In this document: positions 1-12,700 of the stretch, in pieces
How positions within the stretch are numbered: position 1 is the first letter of the stretch
How the letters are laid out: every line of letters starts with the position of its first letter
From: Erythrocercus mccallii
Lineage: Eukaryota > Chordata > Aves > Passeriformes > Dicruridae
Assembly (NCBI GenBank): GCA_013397435.1
Contig: VZRG01000780.1
Coordinates: forward strand, 1 to 64,000
DNA length: 64,000 bases
Reading direction: 5' to 3'
The notes under the pieces: model-generated
What the model was told of the DNA's origin: nothing
Database searches by the model: none
Seen by the model: the letters and a program-made list of their open reading frames with translations, nothing else
Translations under genes and position numbers: made by a program

Positions 1-273
1 CCTGCCCTGTTAAGGGCCACTGGAGTCATGTGTTGCCTCCAGAACGTCTGTCACCAGCTTTAGAAATGCACATTTTATGCACATAAGCAAAGATGCACAA
101 AATGTGCTTCTTCCTTTGTGCCCAGATCTTCCCTTGTTAGGTGGCCTTGGAAAATTTAGAGTCTCGTTCAGGATTGCAGACTCTTGTGTCATGTAAAATG
201 TTCTTTTAGTGTATTAACTCTCCCTGTCTGCTTTAAAAGTGACATTAGGAATCTTGTATCATTTCCTCCCCAG

Positions 274-1785
274 CCACTGCTGAACTTGAAACTGGATGTG
301 CTGGATCTTCAAAAAATCTTAATGTGGACCAGGATCCCCTTTGCAGAGCAATAGAGGAGTACCGTGATGTTTTAACTAAAAATTACATGATTTGAATTAA
401 ATGCTGTGGAAAGGCTCTGGACATTTTTTGCTTTTATAGAGCATGTATGGTTTCCTTTCTCCTGGCCTCAGATGTGAAAACTTGATCATTGCAGTCTGAA
501 TAAAAAACTCAAAATCTGTTAAATGGATGTCAAGCACAGCACACTTATCTGTTGGGTTTTTTCTGCCTAGCTGGCGCTTTTTTTTTTCACTCAGAATAAG
601 AACCATATCTGTTTTTCTGACCAGGAGATTTCACTGATCTGGATTCTTGTGCTTGACAATACTGTCAGAGGTGTTTCCTCTTCCAGTAGCTCCATTATGT
701 TGGTCTACTCATGTTCTATGTTTTAACAAAAGCATTCTCTTTGTTCTGTTTAATCCTTTCACTCAATATGTTTTTAAGTTCTCCAGTGTTATTTCAATGC
801 TTAGGACATCATTTGATGTGCTTTGAGCCCAGTGCTTCAGTCCTGATGCAGTGACTAATTGCTGCTAATTAACTTACAGTGGTGTTCAAGCTGGAGAAGA
901 GGGCACTTTACATTGTTGTCACTTTATGCGATGTAGGTTTAAAATGACTGTGAGTGTGTAGTAGTGTCAAGACTTGTTTTATGGTCTTTTTGGTATTTTT
1001 GTTTTGTATCACAGAATGAGTGAAGTTGGAAGGAACTTCTGGAGGCCATTTGTTCTAGCCTCCTGCTCCACCTTTAGCTAGTTTCTCAGATCTGTGTTGG
1101 TTTTTGAATTACTTCAAAACGGAGACTCAAAAGCCTCCATGGCCAACCTGGCCTCATGATCAGTCACTGTCACAATACACAACATGAATATCATGAGGGA
1201 TATTCAAACTCAGTACCTCTCGTCGTATTGGTGTTCATTTCTGTATTAAAAATTTCTGGAGCTTCAGACTTTTTCAGCTCTTGTTTAAGCACATACAGTA
1301 CACCTGAAAGCACTTCCAGTGAGAGGGGAAAAGGAACATTATCAACTTTCCTCAGTACTCTCCAGAACTTGTGTGATAAGATACCCAATGTTTTTGTTGC
1401 TGCTAGCAGCTTATGATATGGTGTCTGTAGCCCAGATGTGGTGGAAAATAGATGGCAACCATATAAGCAGTTTTATTTATTTCAGGGATTTACTAGTTTT
1501 TAATTAAGATGTGAGTTGTCATTTCCCATCTGCAAAAGTCACCAGCAGAGCATAGAACAAAGTCCCAGTTCTGGAAAAGTAAGAGTGATTGTACTGAGAT
1601 GAATCAAGACTGAAAGAATTTTAGGGTTTTACCCACTATTTTAAGGACTTGAGTTAACAGATAGTGAGAAAAGCATTAAATGCTGCTGTGACACTCTTCC
1701 TTTTTATATGAATACATTTTTTGAAGCTATTACACTGTATTTAATTGAACTCGATATTTAATAAACTTTGCAATCTAGAACATGG
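274..1785 (+). CDS. Candidate terminal exon of an unidentified plus-strand gene (coding part 274-395)
   Basis: A strong acceptor (pyrimidine-rich TTTCCTCCCCAG ending at 273) precedes an open frame of two carried-over bases plus 39 codons, ending in TGA at 393-395. The peptide contains the segment DQDPLCRAIEEYRDVLTKNY and ends NYMI. About 1.36 kb further on, AATAAA at 1760-1765 is followed by a T/G-rich stretch, as expected for a poly(A) site, just before an inserted LTR. A 3'UTR of that length containing an old CR1 piece (from 1007) would be ordinary. I do not recognise the protein. The upstream exons would lie left of the window. Chance open frames of 39 codons do occur, so this rests mainly on the splice and poly(A) signals together. 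Confidence 0.4.
1007..1150 (-). mobile_element. CR1 LINE 3' fragment (old)
   Basis: The sequence ATCACAGAATGAGTGAAG followed by TTGGAAGGAACTTCTGGAGG is the reverse complement of a CR1 3' end, and TTACTTCAAAACGGAGACTC continues the known CR1 order. The copy is diverged and truncated. It would lie in the 3'UTR of the candidate terminal exon. Confidence 0.7.
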
Positions 1786-1803
1786 CTTTGTTTTATTGTT
1801 CCC

Positions 1804-2514
1804 TGTTATAAATGAAAAATCGCCAATCCAATTTTTAATAGAAAAATCAAAAAAAGTTTATTTACAAATATTTACAAATTTCGGAAAATTTGGAAAATGG
1901 AAAAATTGAGCCAACGATCTTCAAAACCCCAAGAAGCTGGCCCGGGGATCGGCTTCTGATGTCATGGGACAGAGTGTCAAAACGACACAGTCTCCACGTC
2001 CACGGAGCCATGCGGTTTTCGAAGGAGTCTTATACTGTTTTTCGTAGCCCGAGGCTATGGTATACAATGAGAATATGAGGCTCTCCTGTTTCTGGTGAAG
2101 TCATCTGTAGTGACACAATGGAGTAGGAGTACTGGCCAGGGTGGATCCTGGCTCTGGCTAGTGTCTGTCTTTGTTAGTTAATAGCTGTACTTGGAACTGG
2201 ACAATACGAATGATTGCCCAGTCCTGTCCCCACAGCTGTCGGCCATCAGTGGCTTTCATCAGTGGTCCATTGTCTTCTCTGGTCGGCTGGCTATTCACAC
2301 CTTCTTCTAAAGGGGTGGCTGCAACCTGTTCAACCAGTTTCTGGTGATAGCTCTTATCAGCCCTGCCGGGAAATACATCTAAACCATCTCAGTGCTGCTA
2401 AGCTCTGCAGAGAAGAAACCTTTACAAAAAGCTACATTTCTTATAATCAAACTAAATATAACTATAAAAATAACATATCATAACACAAATTACATCATAA
2501 GCCCACCTATAACA
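1804..2514 (-). mobile_element. Solo LTR of an endogenous retrovirus (711 bp, intact ends)
   Basis: The element starts TGTTATAAATG and ends CACCTATAACA, so TG...CA ends sit in a perfect TGTTATA/TATAACA inverted repeat. The 5-bp target duplication TTCCC flanks both sides (1799-1803 and 2515-2519). On the minus strand there is a TATA-like GTATAAGACTCC near 2030 and a poly(A) signal AATAAA near 1860, in the correct U3-R-U5 order for minus orientation. No internal proviral sequence is attached, so it is a recombined solo LTR. Confidence 0.85.
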
Positions 2515-2639
2515 TTCCCCTTCTTGACACTGTTTTTCACCCCTTCCCTGCTCATAGAGCTTTCCAGAGTTCTCCTGTGCTCACAGATGCACCTTGCCTG
2601 TCCCTGTGTGAAAGATTGGCCTGACACAGATGAATGACA

Positions 2640-3420
2640 ATCAGCTGGGTGCTTGGCTAGTGATGCCCAGAGTGGCCTCCCCAGTGCAGGTGGGTCTACA
2701 CACCTGAGGCTACAAACTAGGTTTCCAGATAAGGGAAGAGGCCGATAAGAGGCAAGTCCTGCAAAGGATAGTTCTTACCATGCCAGTATCTTCCCTTACA
2801 TAATGGCTCAGCTGCGAGAACTCCCCTCTGAAGTACCAGAGGATGAAAGTATTCATCTCGGCTGATGGGCTATGGTTGAGCTATACTGGGTAAGAGACAG
2901 CTGCAACATCTTAGAAGATGTCAATGACTCATAGAATGTCCCATGATCCAGTAACACATCTCCAGGGGGCATTTCCACCTAGCCTCATAACATAAACCTT
3001 ACGGACCTGGTGTGTTGTGGACTCTTTCCTCCCCACTTGATGGATACAGTCTGCCACCACCACAACAGGACTACAACTGCCAACAAGACAAGAAGAGAAC
3101 CAACAGGCTGCCATTGGAACCTATGGGGTGGTGGTATTTCTGATGTTTATTCTGTTTCTCAGTCTCTCTTTCTCCCTTCTCTACCTCTCTCACTCCACTT
3201 GCCTTTTTCCTACCTCTCTCTACCTCACAATTACTGTTAAATAAAAATGTGTACTAATGCCTTTGGCATATGATCTCAATTGCGCCTGTAGTCAGGCAGA
3301 GGCTTCTCCAAAAATTTCCACAGTAAGTCAGATCTTAACAGCCAGAGGCCAGGCAAATGTGTCCCTTTCCTCCGGGGAAATGGAAGCACAGTTGTGTCAA
3401 AATCGTGGGCTCGGGTTGAG
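2640..3420 (+). mobile_element. Possible LTR or ERV-derived stretch, ends unresolved
   Basis: A C/T-rich tract (about 3150-3225) is followed by GTTAAATAAAAATGTGTAC, a poly(A)-type hexamer arrangement seen in many avian LTRs. I could not find matching TG...CA ends or a target duplication, so this is a pattern-based suggestion only. No open frame of note is present. Confidence 0.35.
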
Positions 3421-3834
3421 CTAGTGCTAATTATGGGTTTTCAGACTCTTCCTGTATTTTAGAGCAATCCTCCTTGGGCTGTGCGCAGAAGGCAAAGGCT
3501 CTGGGTGAGCTTCTGGCAGCCATGAAAGACAGGCACATCCCACCAGTTTGGAGCCTGTAGGGAGCTGACCAAGCTGTAGCCTGTAAAAAGCATTAGGAAA
3601 TCTCTCCAGCCTGCTTTTGGGACTTTGTAGCGTCTCTCCACCCAGAAAGCAGAAGGCCTCTGGGCCTTTACTTTTGCTTGTCATTGGGACAAAAAGGGAC
3701 ATGTTTTAAAGTTGTACAGAATTCTGTAGCAGGCTGCGTGCTGTCACTTGGCTGGTGGAGTGACAGAACAGAAAGTCAGTGTAGGCGGGGGGGTAGGGCT
3801 AAGGAGAAATCCACTCCTTCTCTTGAAAGTCCAT

Positions 3835-4160
3835 CTCCAGTGTCCCAGTGAGGATGCTTGGGGATCTCAGAGGGGCTGAGGCCTGGAAGACAGGAAATAC
3901 CTGCCTGGTCTTCAAGAAGGGCAAGACAGAGGAGTTGGGGAACAACAGGCCAGTCAGCCTCATTCCACTGCCTTGGAAGGTGATGGAGTTCATTCTCCTG
4001 GAATGCCATTTTTGAAGATGGTAGGTACAAAAATGTGATGGGGAGGAGCTGGCACAGGTTTTTAAAGGGGACAATAATGCCATGCCAATCTGGTAGCCTT
4101 CTATGATTATGTGAATAATTCAGTGGACAGAGGGAGAGCAGCACACATCTTAATTTTTGG
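3835..4160 (+). mobile_element. CR1 LINE fragment, reverse-transcriptase part of ORF2
   Basis: Translated on the plus strand, the segment reads close to the CR1 ORF2 reverse-transcriptase entry region. WK.....CLVFKKGK then ELGNNRPVSLIPLPWKVME is the recognisable block, followed after a frame change by an EELAQVFKGDN-like block. It has in-frame stops and frameshifts and is dead. It is truncated at both ends and has no CR1 tail. Confidence 0.85.
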
Positions 4161-4654
4161 AACTTCCTGATTACTTTCCAAAGGGAAAGCAACTGTGTTT
4201 CTTAATTTCCTTGCTAAGGTATTTTAGAAACCCTTGCAGATCATTGGCTGCACGACAATTACTAGATTTTGTAATACAGTTGTACAGAATATATAATTCT
4301 GTTTCAGGAAATCTCATACCAGTTGCTTTTTCCTCACAACAAATGATATAAGTTTTCTGGGGTTTCTAGTCTTCAAAATGTTGCACTGAACTGTGGCCAC
4401 AAAACGTAATTAGTTTTTCATTGTTATTTGTTAGCAAATAGTGGCTTGAACAATTGATTAAAGGCAGTTTGAATACTGCTATTAGAACCCTCACATACCA
4501 ACTTAGTGAACCTTGACCTCTGAAATATCCAGGATCTGCTTATAATTTACTGACCTCTGCAGTTCCAACTGCCTCATTAATGTTTTGCCGAGAGAATATA
4601 ACTGGTATCCTGTCAGCATACTGACCAACTCTTTTCATTTTCTCTTTTCATTAG

Positions 4655-4751
4655 AGGCACCTTTTACCACTTTTACATGGATATAGAGATAAACCACCTG
4701 TTAATAAACCCAAGCAAGCTACATGTTCCATTTGCCTGGAAAAGCCAATAG
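4655..4751 (+). CDS. Candidate internal exon encoding a Cys-x2-Cys motif
   Basis: A long polypyrimidine tract and TTTTCATTAG acceptor end at 4654, and a good donor AG|GTAAAT starts at 4752. They bound 97 bp that are open in the frame reading RHLLPLLHGYRDKPPVNKPK then QATCSICLEKPI. The CSIC pair resembles the first zinc ligands of a RING finger, but one pair alone does not establish the domain. A downstream acceptor (TTCAGCAG, a NAGNAG type, about 4907 or 4910) continues the frame for about 11 codons to TGA at 4940-4942, with no further zinc ligands. It may be an exon of an unrecognised gene, a truncated relic, or a coincidence of splice-like signals. Confidence 0.35.
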
Positions 4752-5783
4752 GTAAATGCTTCTTTATTGCTGGCTTTTGGTGGGAAGTGAAGGCTATGGA
4801 CTACTGGACAAAGCAAACTGAAAGCCAGTGTTAACATCTAGCATATCAATAAGAGAAGTTTAGTCAGTTCATTAACTTGAAAGATACTTGTTTGTTTTCT
4901 TGTTCAGCAGTGAAAAACCTGTTCTCAAAAGTGGATGGCTGATTCTTGGTGCTTGTTGAAAACACCCTGAAAGTGGTGTGCTACACATTACATGACAATA
5001 TGCAGGGTTACTCTTTACCCCAAAACTCCCCTAAGCTTAAGCAGTACTTTAGCTGAAGTTACTGTAACAGCTGACCATTCTACTACTTATTGCCTATGAT
5101 GAGTTGTTGATCATTTATCATTACTTTTACTTAATCACTGCTATTGGCACGAAGACAGTGACTTCCACAAGCAAGGAGCACAGTCCATGCTTTATTTGAG
5201 ATAATTTGGACCATATGAGGTGTTATGAGCGCAGCTGTGCATTGCAAATAACAAGAACAATTTTCAGTTATCTTCTCATAGTCTCTTTTAAATTGTAGAA
5301 ACAGAGTAAGAAATCTGTTCCTACCTCAGAGGCCTATTACCAGATATCTATAGCAGCACCTCTATGTAAAATGGAGCTCTAGGCATCCATGTAAACAACA
5401 AATTCCTCTTTCACATTTATAAATACTTTGATGCCTACATGAACACTGCTGTCAGTCCCCTTCTTGCCACTGAAGTGCTGACTGTTGCAGGCTTAGAGAA
5501 AAGTCACCTTTTACCTCCAGCTGTATTACCAAAATCCTGTGCATACAACTACATTCCATATTGCAGAAATGGATACACAGTTACCATCCAACTGGAATGG
5601 CTTTTCATGAAATGGGATCATGCTTACAGAGTTTTAGTGCATCAAGGCCAAAGTAACACAGCACAAAGCTTGTCAGAGGCTCCCATTCCTGGGTGCCTCC
5701 TATTTGAGGTTTTTACCTCAGAGTCTAGTACCAGGGTTTGGAATGAAGAGAGTGGAGCTTGCAGCTTTCGGTCTTGGAAGATG

Positions 5784-6783
5784 TGTTATTGCTCTTATCT
5801 CATCGTGGTGCACCAGGCTTAACTTGCCTCAAGACAGAGCTGACAAAGCCCCCCAACAGAGATAAGGCTCTTTTAAAGGTTTTTACACCAATTAACGTGT
5901 ACAATGTACTATGTTTATTTCTATACCAATAATCACTACTTATTCTAAACACGTAACTTCTACCCAAATTTCATGCTACAATCTATCTATGCCACATCCA
6001 CAGCAGAAAATGGAGAAGAAGGAGAAGAAGAACCTGGGTCACCGCCCAGAATCCTCCATCTTGCCTTCATCTACCCCTATTCCAAAAAACACTAAACTAC
6101 AAGTTTTCACTCTGTGCTAAATTATACTACTATTTACTCTAAATGCTTGTTGTTTTCACTTCTCTTGTTATTCTAGGAAGCCTTTTCCATGGACTAAGGT
6201 CAAAGGCAGTGCTCTCCTGGAGTCCCAACCGGGGTCCCTGACCCCCCAGGGCAGCACGAGGGAGTTTCCCTGTGTCCCAGACTCCAACAAAAGCTAACAG
6301 TCCTTTCACGGCTGCTAGGTAGCCACAGCAGAAATTATTTATCATGTAATTCTGAATGACACGGGCACATTTCAGCTCCCTTTAACACACAGTTCTTCAA
6401 CCAACCTAGTCAACAAAATGTCTTTGTATTTTTTCAATTTGTTTTATGCTGTCTTCTAAATTTCCAGAGTTGCAGGGCTGTAGCCTGGGAATGCACTAAT
6501 ATTTTGAAGAAGCTAGGTTTTAAAACCTAGTTAATTTCTTGGTATCCCCAATGGAGGCAAGCCTTCTTCCACTAAGAAAAAGACATATTTGAGGGTGAGG
6601 GTTTAATGTTTACCCATCATTTTTTGGGCATCCTTTAAATGTTGGCTGAATTTAATCTTCTCTTCTAAATTACTCTATTGCTTTCCAACTTTATTTCTAA
6701 ACAAAATCCTGCAGCTTCATTTTGCCATCTGGGACCTAAGTCACTATGAGAAAAAACAACTTTCATTTTGAACATAGAAGACA
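5784..6783 (-). mobile_element. Proposed LTR, about 1.0 kb
   Basis: The element would run from TGTTATTGCTC to ATAGAAGACA, with a flanking 5-bp repeat AGATG at 5779-5783 and 6784-6788. On the minus strand an AATAAA occurs in GAAATAAACATAG (about 5915), roughly 130 bp before the element's end, as expected for an R/U5 junction. The 5-bp match could be chance over a 1-kb search, so the right end is uncertain. The left, U5-like end is better supported. Confidence 0.45.
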
Positions 6784-6789
6784 AGATGT

Positions 6790-9700
6790 GTCGATAATCT
6801 GGGCATGAAGTCAGGAACAAACAGATAAAAATATATACCAGAAGTGCAGGGAAAAGAAATTGCCCACTGGTTTTTGTAACTCACCTGTCTAATAATAATC
6901 TATGTCTAGATTATCTTCACTGATTAGGCCTTTTTGGGTCCTGTAGTAGAAGCTTTGTCATCTTAGAAATTTCTCACTTCATTGAGTTACTCAGGGTCAG
7001 GTGATGCATGGCAGAGAGCATGGAAACTTCAGTACTTTCAGTACTTTCATAACTAATGCTCAGCTGCTTAAAGGCCCAAGACAATGGAGGGCATTGCTCA
7101 GGCACACCTGTGTGTTGAAAAGTGGCATTAACAGTAAGATAGCCTGGTAATTCCCTTTTAGCTAAGGACCATTTTTCTGCCATCTGTATTTTGCTGCTGA
7201 AACTCAGAAAAAGTGTAATTAGAACCAAACTCAAAACTATTGACACAGTGTAGTTAAACGTTGTACATGTCTTACCCATAAATGTAAGGGATACATACAA
7301 ACATATTAACATTTGTTTTTCTTACTGCTTTCTGCATTGGCTGGACTTCCATAAAATGGTGAAATCAGAAGTTGCAGCATAAAACTCAAAATTACTTGAT
7401 GGATGTTATAAATGATGCATAAACTAATCTCTAGACAAATCAGGAAGCTGTCCCCTTCACCCACATAATGATCATCACTTAAATTTTAACAATCACTCTC
7501 TTCCATTTCTTATCAGAGACTGTTTCCACTTGGATCCTGACAATTTTAATTGAATGTGAGCTGATGACTTTTCACAGAAGCTGCCTTGAAAATCAGAAAT
7601 GCAATTCCAGAGAGTGATCCTACCTTATTATATTTACACTAACTAATCTTAAGCCTTCCTTTTCAAAGTCCTTGACCATTTGCACTTCCTAGATTTAAGC
7701 TGCACTTACGCCTGACTCTTGTATCCAGGATGAGTTAGAACAACCCGTAGAAGAAACAAGGCAAAAAGCAAGAAGGTTGTTTCCGTTCAGCATTGATGAG
7801 CACACATGTTCATGGATTTTGCACTTGCACTTTTATCATGGAAATCGTTCAGCATTCTGCATTCTGCTGATGACCTAATTGTTAGAAGAAAGGCTGGCCC
7901 CAGTCCTATTGACTGTTTACATCCTAATGTGCTGGTTTTTAAATCTGTTTCCAAACTGACTGAGGTTCTATTGTCTGATATTTCCTCCAAAGCATCACAC
8001 CTTTTCAATCAGCATCAGCTCCTTAGCCGTAATCACTTCCTGCCTTGGCTTCTGTTCAGTCTTGTTAACAGTGCAAAACAGAGCTCCTGTACATTTGGTC
8101 TGTATGCATGAAATGGTACAGATAAGGTGGTATTTATGTGGCAGTTGGCAATAAATGGTTTTATTAATTGGAAATGCTACAAACCAAATTTGAAACAGTT
8201 ATAGATAGCTAGGGGGTTTATTGCTGCATGTCTTTTTCCTGGTCTTTTGCATGCACGCTGCTTTGAATACAAACTTGACAACATGTGCCCTGTATCCAAG
8301 GATTCTATATCACTCACATGTTCATCAATGTGAATGCTGCAGATCCCAGCCATACACCACCAGCAGCTCTGGCCAGTTTGCAGAAACATGGCAGCATTTA
8401 TGTGCATACAGGTTTCCATCTGCATCATAAGGAGAGTTGAAGTCTGAAAATTACACAAGTGAGAATTACCGAAAATGTAAGCACAAAAATAAAAAGCACT
8501 AACCATAATTAAAAAGTAACATTTTATGAAAGGAAGATTCCATATAAAATTCCAGTGCCTTAAAATATTTGAGTAGAAAATGTTTTCTCACAATTTCTCA
8601 GTATTTCTTATAAATTATTTATACAGATACAGCAATTGTATCTGTGTTTAAGAGAATTTTGCTACAATGACCACTGCTGTAAAGCCCAAATTTGTTCACA
8701 TTCAACAGGTTTCCATCCTAGCTATTTTTATTTTTTATGTAGTATTGGAGTACTTCAGATCCAGCTTCTTCAATTTCTCCACCTGAATAAACCATTCTCA
8801 TTTCTATGCAGAGCACTGTAATCATCAGTGCTGGATTCGACACTAAAGATAAAATAAACCTAGAGCGTAAAACAAGATGGCAGGAAAGCCATTAAAGAGG
8901 TTTTAGCAGACAAAAGCAGTACATGCACATGTGCTTGTCCTCCCTAAAGTAATGAAAGCCTTTAATCTAAAAGTGCAAGTAGCAGGAAAGAAGTTGAGCA
9001 CTGAGTGAAATTTTTTGGCATCCAGCAGCACTGTTACTGATGTAAGGCTGAACGGCAGCAGCACATTGTTCCAAGCAAGTTCCAGAGCTCCTGCAATGTG
9101 CTGCAAGGCTCCAGGAAGGAACATTACCAAGTATGTAAGTCCTACTTTTAGGGCTAGCAAGGAGGTTTTGGCAGAAGTCTGAATGCTATTGTGTTTTCAC
9201 CTGCGTCAGTAGACCTTTTATTTCCTTCAGGGAAAATGCCACTGATGTAAGAAATATCAGTATTTCTGCCATTACTGTAAAAATTACAGAAAAAAGAGCC
9301 CCTGAAAAGGACCCTAAGGCAAAATATAGCGTGCTGAGAGAGGCTATCAGGAATAGAATTTCCAGAACAAATACTTGGCTCTTTACTTCTTCTGTCATGT
9401 ATTTTTAACATAGATCTGGTACAAGTTTTCCCTCCCTCATCTAAAGAATTTTGAACTTCTGGCACATCTGGGTTTCATAGATATTTGTCCATGAATACCT
9501 GATACTTGAAGTTATAATACCTTATACCTTATTTAAGCAACAGAGAAGCTAAAACTAATCGATATGACACCATTTTTCTGGCTAGTCCAAGTTCCATTTA
9601 ATCCACCAAATTATTTTTGTTATTCTTATCAATAGGCTGCAGTTCTGTCAACTGGAAAGCAGAAATAAGAATCCAATAGTAAAAATTAGTAGAGTAGCAT

Positions 9701-12700
9701 ACACAGGTACCACAAATGTATCATAGACCAAATGTAACTAGCAAACATCTTGGTGTTTTAACTGGCATAACTCACATTCAGTTTCCAAGTCTCTTCAACT
9801 GAGGCTTCTCCTTCTTGTGAAGTGTCTTTGTGGTAATTTTAATTTAATTCCTAAAGGAGCAACAGCACGACCTAGTATTTGTCATGTTAACTATGGAATA
9901 AATTAAATCCTTTCATACCAAGGCAGGAAGAATACAACCCTGGTATTTAAGGATAATTTCTGTATTAATCTGCAGAATAGAATTCTTAGCGGAGTACAGC
10001 AGCATGCAGCACAGGCATGGTGTAATTGGTGGAATTATGTTGCCACGGATACAAACCACCTACTCAGGCACACAGATCTGGTACATTTGCTATGAAAGTA
10101 GTATGGCAAGAGCCATGAGATAAATACCATTGACTGCACTTCATCTTCAGTTCTAGCACAGAGTGTTTGATGTGTATCTTAGCTGTTTACTTAAAATATG
10201 GATTACACCTCCAGGGCTAAGGACAACAGCCTATAGTTGATAGGAAAGGCCAAGTTGTACAGAAATTGTCCACTGTTGGATTACATCCTCAAAACAGTAT
10301 CCATGTTCTTTCAATCCAGTACAGCCAATAAACCCGCTTGCAGGCCACGCAATATTTGAAGCACTTTGATTGCAAGTATGTGAAAGGGACACATGGAGGT
10401 ACTTAATGTGGATTGCAGTTAGAGAAATTGCCCTTGGACCACAGAAGGTAGTTTCTGTGTTTCCTCACACACACCAAATTAATTTACTTATTCTCTTTAT
10501 AAACCAGCTCGTTCATTTCACTGGAGGAATTCTTTTCCACTACTAGTCAAGAGTTGTCCTTTCACTCCAAGATCTCTATTAGCCAAAGGAAGAAGTGACC
10601 AACCTATGACAATGCAGGAAATAAAATGGCATATGACAATTACCTCCAATTCAACATTACTTCCTTTTGGCCTTAGTATCACCTTTCTCTGTCCTTCTCA
10701 TTTTTGTATGGTATATTTATTACTCTGCAAGGACACACTGGATTTTATTGACTATTACCTGTTATTTACTGAACCTTTAATCTAGGCTCATTGCAGGAAG
10801 ACAGTTTCAGGAAAAAGGTATTTGTGATCTCAGCAGGTATCTTCACATACCCCATGGAACCAGCAGACAGTCATAAAGCACCAGCAGTCAGAACTCAAAG
10901 GGAGCACCTTCAGTTTCAAAAAGAGTTACTCTTCTTTTGTTGAGAGTACTTTCTTCTCCACAAAGAATAAAACAAAGGCTTTTTGCACACAATACTATTC
11001 ATCTCCTTGGAGAAATTTGCTTTGCCACATCTCTACAACCAGTGTTAAACAGGAGAACCCTCAACCTAGCCAGCCAGAATACAGCAACTGACAGACCCCT
11101 GCTGAACACAGAACTATTATCTGTGCTGCTCTTTTGTCATTCCATCTACTCCTCTTTCATACCTCTTCAGCATCTGTGGAGTTTTCCTCTCAAAAATTCA
11201 CCTCTACTTTATTTGCTCTGTTGTATCTTTTTACTAATTTCAATGTGCTTGCAACACTGGCTGCAGTTACCCTAGTGTGAAGACACATACAGGCTTTATA
11301 TGTGCTGAGCTTCCACCCTACTCTTCCCTTTGGGGACTAACACTCTAGCCTTCTTCCGAATCACTTTAGAATACTAGGCCATCACTCTATGTCCACTTAG
11401 TGGTTTCAATTCCATTGATTTTCCCATCTTTCTTCATTTATGAAAACAATAAATGAGACATAAATTACTCTCATTGGTGATCTGTTTTTTAGCCTAGACT
11501 GCGCTACAGGCTTGATTCAATGAAAAAACTTTCAGACTGGTTATAATTCAATTTCACGCATGAAATACTGTTTTACTGAGTGATTTTTCTGCACCATATA
11601 CTTACAAGTACCTAGTTAGCCACTATAGCTTAGAGTCCCTGAAAGTTCACAAAGCTTTAATTGCATCTTACAATTTTTAAAAGAATTATCAAGTCCTAGA
11701 TTTGATTTCAACAAATCCCTTCTGACTAGTTCTCCTGGCTTTGATCCCTTCACCATTACATCCAGAAGAGGCTTTGGTCAAATCCAGACCAAAGCCAGTG
11801 ACATCAAATTGTAAGAAATGTTGGAGCAGAAATTGAAAACAAAACATGAGCTAAGTCAAAAATCACATCTCTGAAAAGCTTTACATTGCTGCTAAGCATG
11901 AAGGTAATCAACCTCCACAGTGTCAATTTTAAGATATTAGACAGAATTTTGCTTCTGAGCAGGCTCCATCTTGACAGAGGTGGAGACAATCCCAATCCCA
12001 AGACCTGAGCTGGCCATCCTTTGCCTATTGCATTACAGAACAGTCAATTTTACAATCAACTCCACATCATCAACCCATTTGGGCTTTGTGCAGTTAGTTT
12101 TTATCAGGATCCTTTTCTAAAAGGGAGTTTATCTTTCTCAGTAATCGCTTGGAGAAGGCCCTAGGTTTAGGTTAGCCTGTAAGTACAGACACATTTTCTT
12201 CAAGCTGTAGCTCCCCACCAGCCTACACACACAGGTTCACAGGCTCCGAAAAGAAAATGCAACAACTGAGATCACCCACTTGAAGGAAAAAAGGGTTAGC
12301 AATCCGTGTTTTAAACACCTAACTCTGCAAAACCATCACTTTCCAGACCATGGTTTTCCAGCTTCAACAACTGGAATTGTCATCTGGTCAGTCCCTTGAT
12401 TTTACTGATCAATTTCGCTGCCATTGTTCCACAGCTTTGCATCTGAGACCAGCACTTTAAGGTCAGAGAAAATAATTTCGACTCACATCAGCAGCTTTTA
12501 TTTTAAATCCTGAGGCAAACACAGGACCAAGGAGTTGCATTGCAAATGATGTGTTTCAGGTAGATGGTCTCCATATGCATTAGCATTCCATGATTAATCT
12601 TCAAACATCATTTCTCAGCTATAGACAATGTATTTCCATAGATTTTCCAGTCTTCCGAAGTATTCAAATCCCCCCGTTTCAACTATAACTCTTCTTAAAC

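Noticed and set aside
1890..2078. A 62-codon plus-strand frame
   Set aside because: It lies inside a solo LTR in the antisense direction, where no product is expected.
3776..4192. A 138-codon minus-strand open frame
   Set aside because: It is antisense to a CR1 reverse-transcriptase fragment and has no similarity of its own.
5439..5822. A 127-codon plus-strand frame
   Set aside because: No motif or splice support was seen, and its end overlaps a proposed LTR boundary.
6974..7312. A 112-codon minus-strand frame with a hydrophobic run
   Set aside because: The hydrophobic run reflects AT-rich composition; there is no recognised family and no splice or promoter context.
8177..8506. A 109-codon minus-strand frame with several Cys residues
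   Set aside because: The cysteines have no regular spacing, there are no paired splice sites, and the sequence is otherwise AT-rich non-coding.
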